Assembly: GCF_040054535.1 (NCBI RefSeq)
Contig: NC_090782.1
Location: 19,995,001-20,059,000 of the forward strand
DNA: 64,000 nt
Direction of reading: 5' to 3'
Source of the DNA: Antennarius striatus
Lineage: Eukaryota; Chordata; Actinopteri; Lophiiformes; Antennariidae
Of the stretch, positions 1-23,500 are shown piece after piece. A program made the translations under genes and the position numbers. How positions within the stretch are numbered: the stretch's first letter is position 1; every line of letters begins with the position of its first letter. The notes under the pieces were generated by a model, which saw only the letters and a list, made by a program, of their open reading frames with translations, ran no database searches and was not told the origin of the DNA.

Positions 1-1210
1 CCAATCAGAACGCGGCAAATTTAGATCGACCAATCAGAACGCGGCAAATTTAAATCGACCAATCAGAACGCGGCAAATTTAGATCGACCAATCAGAACGC
101 GGCAAATTTAGATCGACCAATCAGAACGCGGCAAATTTAGATCGACCAATCAGAACGCGGCAAATTTAAATCGACCAATCAGAACGCGGCAAATTTAAAT
201 CGACCAATCAGAACGCGGCAAATTTAAATCGACCAATCAGAACGCGGCAAATTTAGATCGACCAATCAGAACGCGGCAAATTTAAATCGACCAATCAGAA
301 CGCGGCAAATTTAAATCGACCAATCAGAACGCGGCAAATTTAGATCGACCAATCAGAACGCGGCAAATTTAAATCGACCAATCAGAACGCGGCAAATTTA
401 GATCGACCAATCAGAACGCGGCAAATTTAGATCGACCAATCAGAACGCGGCAAATTTAAATCGACCAATCAGAACGCGGCAAATTTAAATCGACCAATCA
501 GAACGCGGCAAATTTAAATCGACCAATCAGAACGCGGCAAATTTAGATCGACCAATCAGAACGCGGCAAATTTAGATCGACCAATCAGAACGCGGCAAAT
601 TTAAATCGACCAATCAGAACGCGGCAAATTTAAATCGACCAATCAGAACGCGGCAAATTTAAATCGACCAATCAGAACGCGGCAAATTTAAATCGACCAA
701 TCAGAACGCGGCAAATTTAAATCGACCAATCAGAACGCGGCAAATTTAAATCGACCAATCAGAACGCGGCAAAATTAAATCGACCAATCGGAACGCGGCA
801 AAATTAAATCGACCAATCGGAACGCGGCAAATTTAAATCGACCAATCGGAACGCGGCAAATTTAAATCGACCAATCGGAACGCGGCAAATTTAAATCGAC
901 CAATCGGAACGCGGCAAATTTAAATCGACCAATCGGAACGCGGCAAATTTAAATCGACCAATCGGAACGCGGCAAATTTAGATCGACCAATCGGAACGCG
1001 GCAAATTTAAATCGACCAATCGGAAAGCGGCAAATTTAGATCGACCAATCGGAACGCGGCAAAATTAAATCGACCAATCGGAACGCGGCAAAATTGAATC
1101 GACCAATCAGAACATGGAAGAATTAAATCGACCAATCGGAACGCGGGAAAATTGAATCGACCAATCAGAACATGGAAAAATTAAATCGACCAATCAGAAC
1201 GCGGCAATTG
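1..1210. repeat. 29-bp tandem minisatellite array (about 41 copies, open at the left edge)
   Basis: The unit is 29 bp and starts CCAATCAGAACGCGG, followed by an A/T-rich half ending in ATCGA. Copies are nearly identical at the left, differing mainly by A or G in TTA(A/G)ATCG. From about 780 onward CCAATCAG becomes CCAATCGG. After about 1090 copies drift (CATGG for GCGGC) and the array stops near 1210. There are no unique spacers between units, so it is a simple satellite/VNTR. Each unit keeps a CCAAT box. Confidence 0.97.
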
Positions 1211-2735
1211 TTGTAGATCCATGGGAGGTGTTCAGGGCCTCCCTATGTCTCCTCCATCTCCCCCTGATCGTTCCACTCCCCTGTGAGTTCCTCAGCATTG
1301 TCTTTGACCTCTCATCCGTGAACAACCATTGCTGAGATTCAATAGATATTTATTCAAGTTAAATTTTAAACATGAAAGTGAAGAGAAAACTCAAACTTTT
1401 GAGATATTTCTACAGTATATGAAAAAAGCAAAAACTAATATGCAAGACAACAACAAACTTAACAAAAGCCACATCAAGCTTTTATGGAAAAGTACCAAAC
1501 AATATTGTACCTTCTCCTGATTTATTCTATTTCTGCGTGCATTTATTTTTGAACTTTTTCAAGGCCTGAACAGAGCAGTTCATCACCAAACTCATTATAT
1601 ATATGTAGTATTGAATTAGTGGTCGTTAAGACTATAAATACTAAATTCAATCTACCCACTAAAAACACAGGTCAGTGTCCAGAACAAACGGGACAAGAGG
1701 CTGGCAATTAAACAAGAATTTACAATTTATTAAAACAGGTTACTGGGTTAAAACCTTATTTAAAACAATTAAAAATCCGACACCTAAAATTACAGGGCAG
1801 GCCAATGAGACAAGCCTAGCGCCACACAGTATAAAAACACCTGACAGGTAAGCAGTGGTAGTTATGCACAAGTACCCAAAGGCTTCACCTTCTAGAGCCC
1901 AAAACACACACTAAAATACTGGGAGTCACTGCGGACACAGCACACACGTTATGATGCCAATATACAGGCAAGGCACTCCAAACAATAAAATATAGGATAA
2001 ATAAAGCAATGACTCAAAACAATTAAAAGGAGGGTCACTAGAGGAATGGAGCCATGCGTCTCCCCCCGACCCTACCACTCTTAAATAATTGTACCTGTCG
2101 GTGTAGGTGACGCTCCTGCCCTTGTAATGTGTCAGTTAAAATAGAAATAAAATAATAAAAAGGGAAATAAAACACAGGCCAGTAACTCTAAAAGACTAGG
2201 GAAAGAACAGTGACAGTCATCGCACTTGTGGACAATTCTATAAAATGAACAGGAAATTAGAATACATTAATTCATACATTTTCTAAAAACCATAAGCATT
2301 CATAAAACAGTCCAACAAATGAGCGTTACCTGGCTCATCCAGGGACTTAGTCACACTAAGGTGTGGCTCAGGTGTGTGTCTGCCACCGCGCAAACCAATA
2401 CTAAAAAGAACAGCATTTATTAGAATAAAAACAGGTGGCTGGAAGCATGGTGAACAATCCTTAAAAACCCCAGTTCTCAGCTGTCCAATAATCAGTGCAT
2501 TTATGTCAGATTGTGTTATGAGCGGTCACCATATTAAAAGCTAAAACTACTCTTTAAAACACTAAAATCACACATATCGCTCAGCCATATTTGGCGTGAC
2601 TTCCTGCACCGCGGCCGCACTTACGCATGTGACGTCTGATGCTGATAGAGAGAGAGCGAGAGCATTGCTACCAGCTGCTTAAATAGCTTCCGCCCTGGGT
2701 CTTAAAGGTATCCCTGTTACATATATATATATATT

Positions 2736-2830
<95 letters not shown>

Positions 2831-3046
2831 TATAATACATTTTTTTGATTGGTATGAGATAAACTGAAAAATAGAAGAAATGAGAATTTCCAATCCTATA
2901 AATGAGAGCATCACAATATTCATTCACAACAGCCAAACTGAACATTATATAACCTTACCGGTTTATAGGGGAGTGACTGTAGTTGAGTACAAACAAAGGG
3001 TTAATGTTTTATATTGTTAAATACATGAAGTCGTAATGCCTTATCG
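1211..3046. other. Intergenic stretch 3' of axdnd1; possible LTR-like element at about 1680-2720
   Basis: No convincing gene is seen. About 1680-2720 is A-rich on the plus strand. Read on the minus strand it starts near 2720 with TGTAACAGGGATACC, then has a TATTTAAG TATA-like box, GA-rich leader sequence and a GACGTCAC motif. That resembles the promoter end of an LTR or other retroelement, but no family was recognised and no matching second repeat was found. The axdnd1 poly(A) site should lie just below 3047, but only variant signals (AATATA-like) are visible there. Confidence 0.35.
2742..2829. repeat. (TG)n microsatellite
   Basis: Uninterrupted TG dinucleotides (about 44 units) preceded by a short AT run. 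It lies 3' of axdnd1. Open reading frames through it are low-complexity artefacts. Confidence 0.97.
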
Positions 3047-13877
<10,831 letters not shown>

Positions 13878-14022
13878 CCCGGAATCCCGATGGACACGTT
13901 ACCGGAAAGTTATGTTGTTGATATTTGTACGAAGACGAACAAGACGACGAGCTGCTTTTGTTAGACAACCCTTTGAAATAATAGCTTGTCCACTCTCATC
14001 CGAGTGTCAACTTCCAGGTCGC

Positions 14023-14036
14023 GTTGCCTAGGAAAC
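14023..14036. promoter_or_regulatory. RFX X-box-like inverted repeat
   Basis: GTTGCCTAGGAAAC fits the imperfect inverted-repeat X-box bound by RFX factors (GTTRCC NN GGNAAC type). It lies about 146 bp upstream of the axdnd1 ATG, a usual distance for RFX/FOXJ1-driven ciliary genes. The sequence match is direct; the function is inferred from the axonemal role of AXDND1. Confidence 0.65.
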
Positions 14037-14203
14037 GCTTGACGCTACGAATGCTGTTCAATTTAGAAGCATCCGTAATATGTCGTAACAATAAAAAAAT
14101 GTAAAAATAAATAAATAAAAACTTAAAATATATTTCGCTGAACCCAATTCCATCCATTAGTCACCTTTCTACTCTGCGTTTGAAAAAGTAGATCCCTCCC
14201 ATG

Positions 14204-14211
14204 TGACGTCA
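14204..14211. promoter_or_regulatory. Perfect CRE palindrome TGACGTCA
   Basis: A full 8-bp CREB/CREM/ATF site lies in the shared promoter, 327 bp from the axdnd1 ATG and 246 bp from the crb1 ATG. CREM drives many post-meiotic testis genes, which would fit axdnd1. This is inference. Confidence 0.55.
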
Positions 14212-14247
14212 CTCCCCGGCTGTGCGCGAAGCTGTAGCACGCCGCGC

Positions 14248-14248
<1 letters not shown>

Positions 14249-14308
<60 letters not shown>
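14249..14308. repeat. (TG)30 microsatellite in the crb1 promoter/5' UTR
   Basis: An uninterrupted TG run 149 bp before the crb1 start codon. It may be transcribed. Length change here would alter the spacing of the shared promoter. Confidence 0.95.
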
Positions 14309-14309
<1 letters not shown>

Positions 14310-14456
14310 TGAAGACTCCTAATGGCGCTCCAGCGGGAGGACAAGTGAGCATCAAGTGGGTCTGGAGGAGACATCAGATGATTTGCGGCAGAAACAGACA
14401 GACCCGCTCAGAACAAGACCTCAACACAACAATCAGGATGATTTCCTGTCTTGATT

Positions 14457-14532
14457 ATGGATTTAATTCGATGTCTTAATTTCTATTTCCCTACATTCTC
14501 TATTTTCATCTCATCACTGGTTGTGATAACTG
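14457..14532 (+). CDS. crb1: crb1 exon 1: start codon and signal peptide
   Basis: ATG opens a 25-codon frame with a hydrophobic core ([17 protein letters not shown]) and ends in phase 1 before a consensus GTAAGT donor. It joins in phase to the exon 2 acceptor at 16639, giving ...[17 protein letters not shown]. The fit of signal peptide, donor and phase is the basis for this start. No other ATG nearby has all three. Confidence 0.85.
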
Positions 14533-17500
14533 GTAAGTAAACGCTGTTTTCATTTCACCTTTTTGCTTTTGTTGGCCTGTAACCTGGACTGTGTCGGTTT
14601 TATGTTGCATTCAAAACAATTTTAGTATAATAATTTTCAAAAAGATGTAAAACTTGAAGTTTTTTCTCAACTTTGTCTTGTGTTCCAACAAAGCCATGCC
14701 TGGAATATCAATTAAGAATGTGACATCATGGCCAAACATTTCCTTTCAAAGTGAAAGATGACAAAAACAACAATGGGGTGGGTTGGTGACCCATGTGGGA
14801 GGGGGTGGTTTGAGAATGAGATGGGTCAAAAAGGGGCAAGCCGCTATATGTGTCGGTGGTTGTAAAAATAACCCAACGATTGTGTGTCTTCTTATCGCCA
14901 CTGAAACAAACAGACAGACAACATGCATCAGTCTGGGGACGTCAGGTTGTCCCACATGTGCTGATTGAGGGCGTCCAGATAGGACCAAACAAAGACCAGT
15001 GGGGTTCATTTGCATATGAAAAAGCCCCCACATGCTGTGGGAGGGGATGTGTGGATGACCAGAGCGAAAATAGATGACAGTTCTGGCCCTGAATCCTCTG
15101 AATCCTGACAGAGTTGTGAAAAATGAAAAGGAAATCTTCTCCATGGTCCTAAATACTTATCAGATGTTTGTGTAGACTTCACACTCAACTCTGCTGCTTC
15201 ATGTCCCTGACTGATCGGATTTAGTGGCTGATCCCTGAAGGCCTGTAACAGATCATCACCACTCACATACATGAGCTCCAGGCCCAAACCTCCACATCAG
15301 AGTCTAGACATGTTTAAGCTACTTGTGGAGAAGTTTCTGTAAATCTAACAGACAGATGAAGATGGAGCATTAAGTATAATTGCGCTCTTCTCCATCTTTA
15401 GAGCCTACACTCAGACTGATTGCGCTCTTGAGGGATGATCACTGTGTGCGATTATCATCTGTGAAGAATATGACTGGAGGATCGCTGGTGATAATAATAT
15501 TCAATCCGTTTTGCATGCGTCTTGCAGCACAACAATCTTGCACACTTGTCGGATGGATATCCATCCAATATCGCGGATGAACAGACATGATGCAGCCACG
15601 AGTGTTCAGTTTGAATCCTCATTTTGTGGCATCATTCCATTCGGGTCAGTGCTTCTGATCTGGTTCTGTTTATTCTGGATCAGGGATATTCTGGAGACGA
15701 CTCAGTGTTGGCTGTTTGTGTTTGAGATGAAAAAGTGTTTCTAGGTGGAAACAGTCCCAGCAACTATTTTAACAACGTTAAATGGGTAATGTATAAGAAC
15801 TGTCAGGAAGAAAGTGTTATTGATGATGAGATTAAGGTCCTAAAATGCATCTTGTTTTTGCACAAAAAAAGGAAAAGTTTTAACTTAAATTTCACAAAAA
15901 AAGTCCCCGAAAATCACAACAAATCATAAACAAAACACAATTTAAGTTGAGCAACATTCATGTAAACAACACAAACCAATGTTTGAGGCTTTTATCAAGT
16001 TTTCTATGATTTGACACCCTTTACTTTTCTGTCTTGTTAATGGAGGAGCTGAAGAGCTGATCCTTGAATTAGTATGTGCACCATGTTCTGACAGCCAGAC
16101 TTAAACCCCAGAGCTCTGTTAGCATGGCATTAATGTCCTGCAGATTATAACACACTATAGAGTGTCAAGGAGTAAATGCCTCAAGTGTGCAGTTGGATGT
16201 TGTTACCATGGAAACAGATTGAACGCAGAAGCCAAACAGTGGAACTGATTACCATGGCAGGCTGCCATGATGCCTTGAGAGGCCATTAAATTTCAATCCC
16301 TTGTAACGGCGACTGCCGGTTATGTCAGCGCTATAAAAGAGCGTCATGGCTCATATGACCAAACAAAGTGAGTGCGTCTATTCACATCAATGCAAGATGC
16401 TTCATATCACACAGAGATAAAGTGAGTCAATCGCTCGCCTTATTTATTTTTAATTTGCAACAGTGAAAGAGAAACTAGAGGAGTCTGATGGTGCTGGAGA
16501 GAAAATCCTAAACAGTAATGGGGACACAACCAAATGCTAACTTAAATCCTTAACATGTAACTGTTTATCTTATTCTTAAACATGCAGAACACTTCCTTGG
16601 GGGGACCATAACGTTCTGATATGTGATCCTTTTTGCAGGTGCGTCCCCCAGCAGCCTGCCTTCAGCAGTGGATCAGTGCTCTCCAAACCCCTGCAGAAAC
16701 AGGGCTCTCTGCAGACCCCGCGGCGATGGCTACTCGTGCTTCTGCGTGCCGGGGTTCCAGGGCGCCCACTGTCAGATTGATGTGAATGAGTGTGTGTCAC
16801 AGCCCTGCAGAAATGGAGCTACCTGTGTGGACAGAGTGGGTCGTTTCTCCTGTGTGTGTTCTGCTGGATTCACCGGTGAGTGGACAGAGAGACCCAGGGC
16901 CTCCCAGGACCATCAGGAACAAACCCTGAACATGTTTAATGAATAGTATGAATAGTATTTTTATTTTTAAATGCTTCAAGTTTGTGGTTGTGCCCCTTTT
17001 TAAAGTCTAAGTCAAATATTGTCAACATTTAAATTTGTGGTCATCCGAAAGTACAGGTTTTAGATTTTTTTTTTTAATCCACAAGAAATATTTTTATCAT
17101 TTCAAAACATGCAATGTCATCTGGTGACTCATGATTATTTTTTAGTAACAAAAGCTACTAGAAAAAAACCCCATAACTGATTCATTCAGTCCCATATTGG
17201 CAAGTGACATCACTTCTTTTTTTGTAACTCTTATCAACTAAAATAAAAAGAATGGTTCATTTCCTGGTGAGTTTCCCACCATGCACCTGTGCAGTGATCA
17301 TGTTCAAACAGCGTCTTGATCTGCTACACCTGTGGCGGGTGGATTATCTCCATCAAGGGTAAATGCTCAGGGAAATTTAAAGTAAGTAAATGGTGAGTTT
17401 TTACAGTAATTAACATCTTCCTGCTTAGCATTGGGATACTAACACCCCATATTAGGGATATATTTATTAGATATGTTGTAGACAATATGCTGTTGTCAGG

Positions 17501-20500
17501 CTGTCTAACAACAGGCATTGTTGTAGGATAAAAGTCCAGACATGATCACAGCTGCTGGAATCTTTGTTCCTTCTGCCCCCGTCCTCCATCTGTGCCGCCG
17601 GCTCAGTCACCCTTTCACATCTGTGCTGCTTTCATGTTCTCAGGGGCCACTTGTGAGGTTCAGATTGATGAGTGTCAGTCACATCCATGTCTACATGGCA
17701 GCAGTTGCCACGACTACAGCGGTGGCTTCGCTTGCACCTGCACATCCGGTTTCCAAGGACACCGGTGTGAAATCGACATTGATGAATGCCGGGAGCAGCC
17801 ATGCCAAAACGGGGCTCGGTGCATTGATGGGGTGGATAAGTGAGTATATCAGGGCCCCCGGTTTGCTGAAAAAAAAAAAAGGATTTCATCATTTTAGTGA
17901 AGCATTTTTTAGAATTTCAATGTTTTACACTTTTAAAAACTGACTGAAAGATAATTTTCAATAATCTAAGATATGTAATTTCTGCACCTTTGACTGTTTC
18001 AGCTACACATGTGACTGCTCTCTCACAGCATTCACTGGCTCTCACTGTGAGATCCCCTTACCAGCCTGCCACTCTGAACCCTGCTTCAACAGCGCCATCT
18101 GTCAGGACATTCAGGGGAACTACACCTGCGAATGCTGGCCAGGTAGATGAAACACAAGTTTGTAGTATTTAAAGGATGTTTGTAAAGATGATGCATGTAT
18201 CCTGTACACCGTAGCTTTACCGGGTGTCATACCCTGCTGTCAGTCACATGATTTCTTCCCATCCGTGACGTTAACTCCAGGCTTTGAGGGGCGTCAGTGT
18301 GAGGTCGACATCAACGAGTGTGGCAGCAGCCCCTGTATGCATGGAGGCCGCTGTGTGGAGAGGTCATGGCGGGTGTTGTACGGCAGCGAGCCTCTGCTGC
18401 CCGAACGCTACGACCAGCGGAACGCTGCAGGCTACATCTGCAGCTGTCCTCCAGGAACAACAGGTAATTTATTCTGATGAAACAAGAGGAACTCACTCCT
18501 GCCTCAAGCAGGTCTCCAGCGCCGGTGAGACGCCGGCAGGTATTTATGAAAAAAAGAGATTCACTGACTTCCTCCTGAAAACACAAGCTCAAATCCCTAA
18601 TGTTGTCACACAAAATTAAATTATATTTAATACACAAAGACATTTTTTAAATATGTTTTCTGTTTTATTTTAATTAAATAGTGAAAGCACACCTGTATTT
18701 GTTCACCAAAGCAGTTTCCGAACTCCAAACATCCTCGACTTGTAAAAAGTTCCTGCGAGAACAGAAAACCTGAACAACTCAAGCTATAAACGAGGCAGAT
18801 CAGACCCGCTGGAGTTGGGGTATTTTTGCATTGGCATTTTCAACTGAAGATATACCTCAGTGAGCTGCGTCGCTATTGGCCATCAGTCCCAGAGCGACCG
18901 GTGTGAATGTCTGGCAGCTCCCAGAACAGCTCTTGATTCAGGTCCCCGGACAGCAGCGGTGACAGGAAACAGCTGTCAGTGTGCTGTTCTGCCCTTTACC
19001 GCTCACGATCTGTCAAAAGTGATATTTACTGATTTCACAATGTCAGTATAAAGACATGCCATTATCACCCACCTGCTCGTGGTGGCTTTAATTTCATTGT
19101 AATCCTCATTCATCTCATGTCGGTTAATGATATGTAAGACATGAGTGGGAAGGATAAAGGACAACTGGCCTGTTGAATAAATAATAAATCACTACTTCTT
19201 CTTCTGCAGAAAATGAAGATTTATATTAGTCTAAATAATAGCATTCACTTATTTATGGTATGGATTTTTTGCACGTTCTTGACAAGAGAAGCATCGTTGC
19301 ATTTTTTTTTACAATAAGTCACACTTTTCAACTGGTAAAGAGAAAAGACTCACAGCAGCGATGGAAAGCTAAGACTGTGAGCTGCTGCCTGCTGAGAGTT
19401 GTGTTCTAAAAATTGACTCTCGGCCATTTCCAGTGGCACTGACTCAGTAAGGTGGCCAAATAGCATTAGTTTAATCCCCAGGATCTGGCTTTGCGGTCTC
19501 CTGACTGGAGCTATTCAAGCCCTGCTTGTTTGAAGGAAAGTAGAAGAGGAGCAGAAAACCCTCACCAACAAAAAACAAACAAAAAAAACCCCTGAATATG
19601 GTGCAGTTAGACAAGTTTGGGGCTATTCTGGGGGAGACAGTGACGGCATGATGTGGACACCTGCACCATGGATTCGGGGGATTTTGTTTCTTGTTACAGG
19701 TAACATCAGGAGCCTTTTCTGAATGGAATTACTGAAGTGTAGAATTTTTATATACCTGTGTTGTGTCATATTTTCTTTATCTCATTTAATATGATTTAAA
19801 AAAAAAGTGTAAAGTGTGCTCTCCTATGGAACATGTAGTTGTTTCCCTATATATAGTTGTGTCAAATCATTGCAAGTATGATTTGTTTATGTTACAAATA
19901 TAGATAGCATCTTCACATTAGCAACACATGCAGGCTTTTGTGGTAACAGACAGACCATGTTAAGAGCATAAAACATGAACAAGTGAGTGCTGTAGTGGTA
20001 ACGGTGGTGTAGAGAGTAGAACTTCTACTCGACCTTCCACAGAGGTCGACTCATAACAGCATGAAGTAAAAGCAGGAATTCAAATCTGAAAGGAAACAGA
20101 AGCTGTGATGGAGTCGAGAAGAACTGTGGAGCGAAACAGGAAACGGGCACATGTTCTCTCCTGCTGCCGTTACATAATGTACCCACATAGCACCCCGGTG
20201 CAGTTGTTTGTAGTAAACAAACAGCAGCACTGAACAGGAATAATTAAAAACAGACTGCAGGATTTATCCCTGACCTCCAGCATGAACAAACTTTCTTCTG
20301 CTGACAGGTTCCCTCTGCCAGGAGGTGATAAACCAGTGTGCCTCCAGTCCCTGCCAGAATGGAGGCAGGTGTGAGAACCACGTTGGAGGCTACACCTGTC
20401 GCTGCCTCAGACAGAGCTATAATGGCCTCCTCTACGGGGGGGTGAACTGTGATGAGAGGCTGGTGGGATGCGAGGGGCATCAGTGTCAGAACCGAGGCTC

Positions 20501-23500
20501 CTGCTCCCCGTTCCTGCTGAACGGGACTCATGGGTACTTGTGTTCCTGTTCGCCTGGGTACACCGGCCCCCTCTGTATGACCTCCACCGCCTTCTCCTTT
20601 GAGCGTAGAGGCTACCTGCGACTGCAGAGCCCCCTGGTGGAGACTGATGCATCCTGCAACTTCACCCTCAGCTTCAGGACCGTCCTGCCCAGGGCGGTGT
20701 TGTTCCAATGGAGCAGCGGGAGGCTGCTGCTGAGTCTGGAGCTGGATGAAGGGCTTCTGCACCTCACACTGAGGAAGGAGGGCATCGAAGGGCCTGAAGC
20801 AGAAAGTTCTCACCAGGTCCTCGTGCTCCCACGTAGTGTCATAGATGGAGAATGGCATTCTGCAGAGGCCATGCTTGGAAACAGGGTGTTTAGTCTGAAA
20901 CTGTTGGACGATGCTGGGAGCTGTGGGAGCCAGACGTGCCACAAGTTGGAAAGAGTCGAAAGCAACGTGACGGGCCTGGCTTCATCGCCTCAGAACACAC
21001 TGATCGGAGGGATGTTTTTGGACTCGGATGGCTCCAGTAAGGACCCTTCACGTCCCGCGTTCATTGGCTGCATGCGTGATGTGTTTGTGGACGGGCAGCT
21101 CATCGTGCCTCAGCAGTGGCTGAGCGATTCTGCTGTCAATGTGCTTCCCGGCTGCAGCCACAGGGACCGCTGCCTGGACGCGCCATGCCAAAACGGGGCG
21201 AGGTGCGTCAATCTGTGGCAGAGCTACCAGTGCCTATGTCCGAGGCCTTACGGAGGGCGGGACTGCGAGGAGGGTATGTTCAACACCTGGGAAACTGCAC
21301 GGTTATATATCAGCCATAGTTTGAAAATAAAATCTAATCCCATCAAGTATAGAAACAAAATGTTGACAATAGATATTTGGTGAAAGGCGTCATTTTCTCC
21401 ATTCTTCAGTCAATCAAAAGTCAGGGTAAAGCCACGATAAAGATGGACGCAGTGATCCTCTTAACACCTTGGATTAAGCGTGTGAGGATTCTACTTTCGA
21501 TGTCTGACGTAATTCAGTTGGTTTTTTAGTACAGTGATCAAAACTCGTACAGGTTTCTATGACCGGACATCATCCTGGTGTCCTTTCTGCTTTAGTTTCT
21601 CTACGTCCTCAGAAGGTGACAAACCCAAAGTGGAAACTGCTGACGGTGGACACAGATCACAGGGAACATGGGGGCCGGCCGCCTCCTCCTGTATCTGTTT
21701 CCATACGGACCTCCGCTGCTCAACTTATCTGTTCCTGGAGCTCATTCTGCAAAAAAAAAAAATCATGATGCTGCTTGGACAGAAAATATATATTTTAAAT
21801 TTTTATACATGCCGAAAAATAGTGTGAAGGCTGCTTCCACTCTTTTGTTTTTTTCAAGAATAGAAATCACATTAAATAAATTCTCAACCACTTAAATCCA
21901 TTTTAAACCCCAGAAATGAATCCCATAATTCACGCTGTCTGTTTTAGGCTATTGTGGTCTAATATTAATCAAACCAAAAATCTCATTTTGGTTACCTTTT
22001 TTAAAAAAAAAATGTTTTGCAGAACACGTTCCTGCACGTTTCGGGAGCGAGGACTCCCAGAGTTACGCTGTGTTCTCCATCACCGAGGATCTGGGTGAAC
22101 GCTTCTCCATCTCCCTCTTCCTCCGGACGCGGCGGCACAACGGACTCCTCCTGGCGGTCACCAACAGTAGCATCCAGTACCTGCACATGTGGCTGGAGGA
22201 CGGCAAGGTCACGCTTCAGCTCCACGACCACGAGAGTCTGAAGACGGGAAGCGCGATCGACGATGGGGAAGTCCACTTTGTGAGTGTTGAGGTGGAGGAG
22301 GATCGCATGCGACTGTTTTTAGCGGCTCAGGAACAGGGACGAGTGGAAGTCCGGGATTTCGGTGTCCGAGCGGGAGACACCATGTTGGTGGGAGGTCTGC
22401 TGGGGAGAAGGATGACTTCGGTTTTCGGTGGATACTTTAAAGGCTGCATCCAGGACCTGAGGATCAACGACAGGAGGCTGCAGTTCTTCGGGTTGGACGC
22501 CTCGGTGAGGTCTTACCCTTTGGAGCTCATGGAAAACGTGACTGCTGGATGCTCTGGAGATGACGCCTGCAGGGTGAGTTTCCACTTCTCACCTTAGAAC
22601 GCATTAGTGGATGGAAATGTAAGATTAACTTTAGAAAAAGGACAAACCAGACCCTTACATTTGAAGGAAAACCTTCAATGCGTCTGTTTGAATGTGTCCT
22701 TCTCAGAGCAACCCTTGTCTTAACGGCGGCATGTGCTTCTCCACGTGGGATGACTTTGCCTGCACCTGCCCTCCCAAGACAACAGGGCGGCGCTGTGAAG
22801 AGGTCAAGTGGTGCGAGCTGTCTCCTTGCCCCACAAACACAGAGTGCAGGATGCTGAGCCAGGGATACGAATGTAAGCAGCATCCTGGATAGAAGTAAGG
22901 ATGGAAGAGGTCACGGAGGTCATGGATTTGTAAACCCACGTTTTCTCTAATTCCAGGTTACTCCAATGCAACCTTCCTGAATCGCAGCACCGTGCTGTCC
23001 TTCCAGGGAAACGGCCACATATCCCGAAATCTAACCAACCTCTCCCTCAACCTGCGCACGCGAAACCAGAACGCGGCCATCCTCCACGCCGAGAAGGGCT
23101 CGGCATTTGCAACGCTGTCCGTCCAGGACGGGTTCGTCTTCGTGGAGCTCCAAAGCACCACCGGAGACGACGGCGAGGAGTCGGAGGTCGCGACCCCGGT
23201 CAGCCTGAGCAGCAGGAGGAGGGTGAACGATAACCGGTGGCACGGCGTGGACCTGTTCATGGCGGCGCCCTGGGCGCACACCTCCAAGTGGACCCTGGTG
23301 GTGGATGCAGACATAGAGGAAGCCAGCACCTCCAGGAGAAAAGGAGGCAACCTGGACTTCCTCAGGCAAGGGGTGGACATCTTCTTAGGGGGGTTACCCC
23401 ATGATTCTGGTTGGTTTCTCACAGGGTGCCTGAGCACGGTGGAGCTCGGTGGCATCGCCCTGCCTTACCTTCGCTCCTCCGACGTCAACCTCCCGCGTAT

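Larger units (their letters stand above)
13878..14456. promoter_or_regulatory. Head-to-head axdnd1/crb1 promoter region
   Basis: The axdnd1 start codon (13877-13875, minus) and the crb1 start codon (14457-14459, plus) point away from each other across 579 bp. Both 5' UTRs and both promoters must lie here unless unseen non-coding exons exist. The interval holds an X-box-like palindrome nearer axdnd1, a perfect CRE, and a TG microsatellite nearer crb1. No clear TATA box lies at the expected distance from either start. Confidence 0.7.

Noticed and set aside
1..1210. CRISPR array suggested by the regular 29-bp repeat
   Set aside because: Units are directly abutting with no spacers, and the surroundings are a vertebrate genome.
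20244..20942. 232-codon minus-strand frame opposite crb1 exon 6
   Set aside because: Antisense shadow of the laminin G exon. The plus strand has clear EGF/LamG cysteine patterns and splice sites. The same applies to 23031-23831 on the minus strand.
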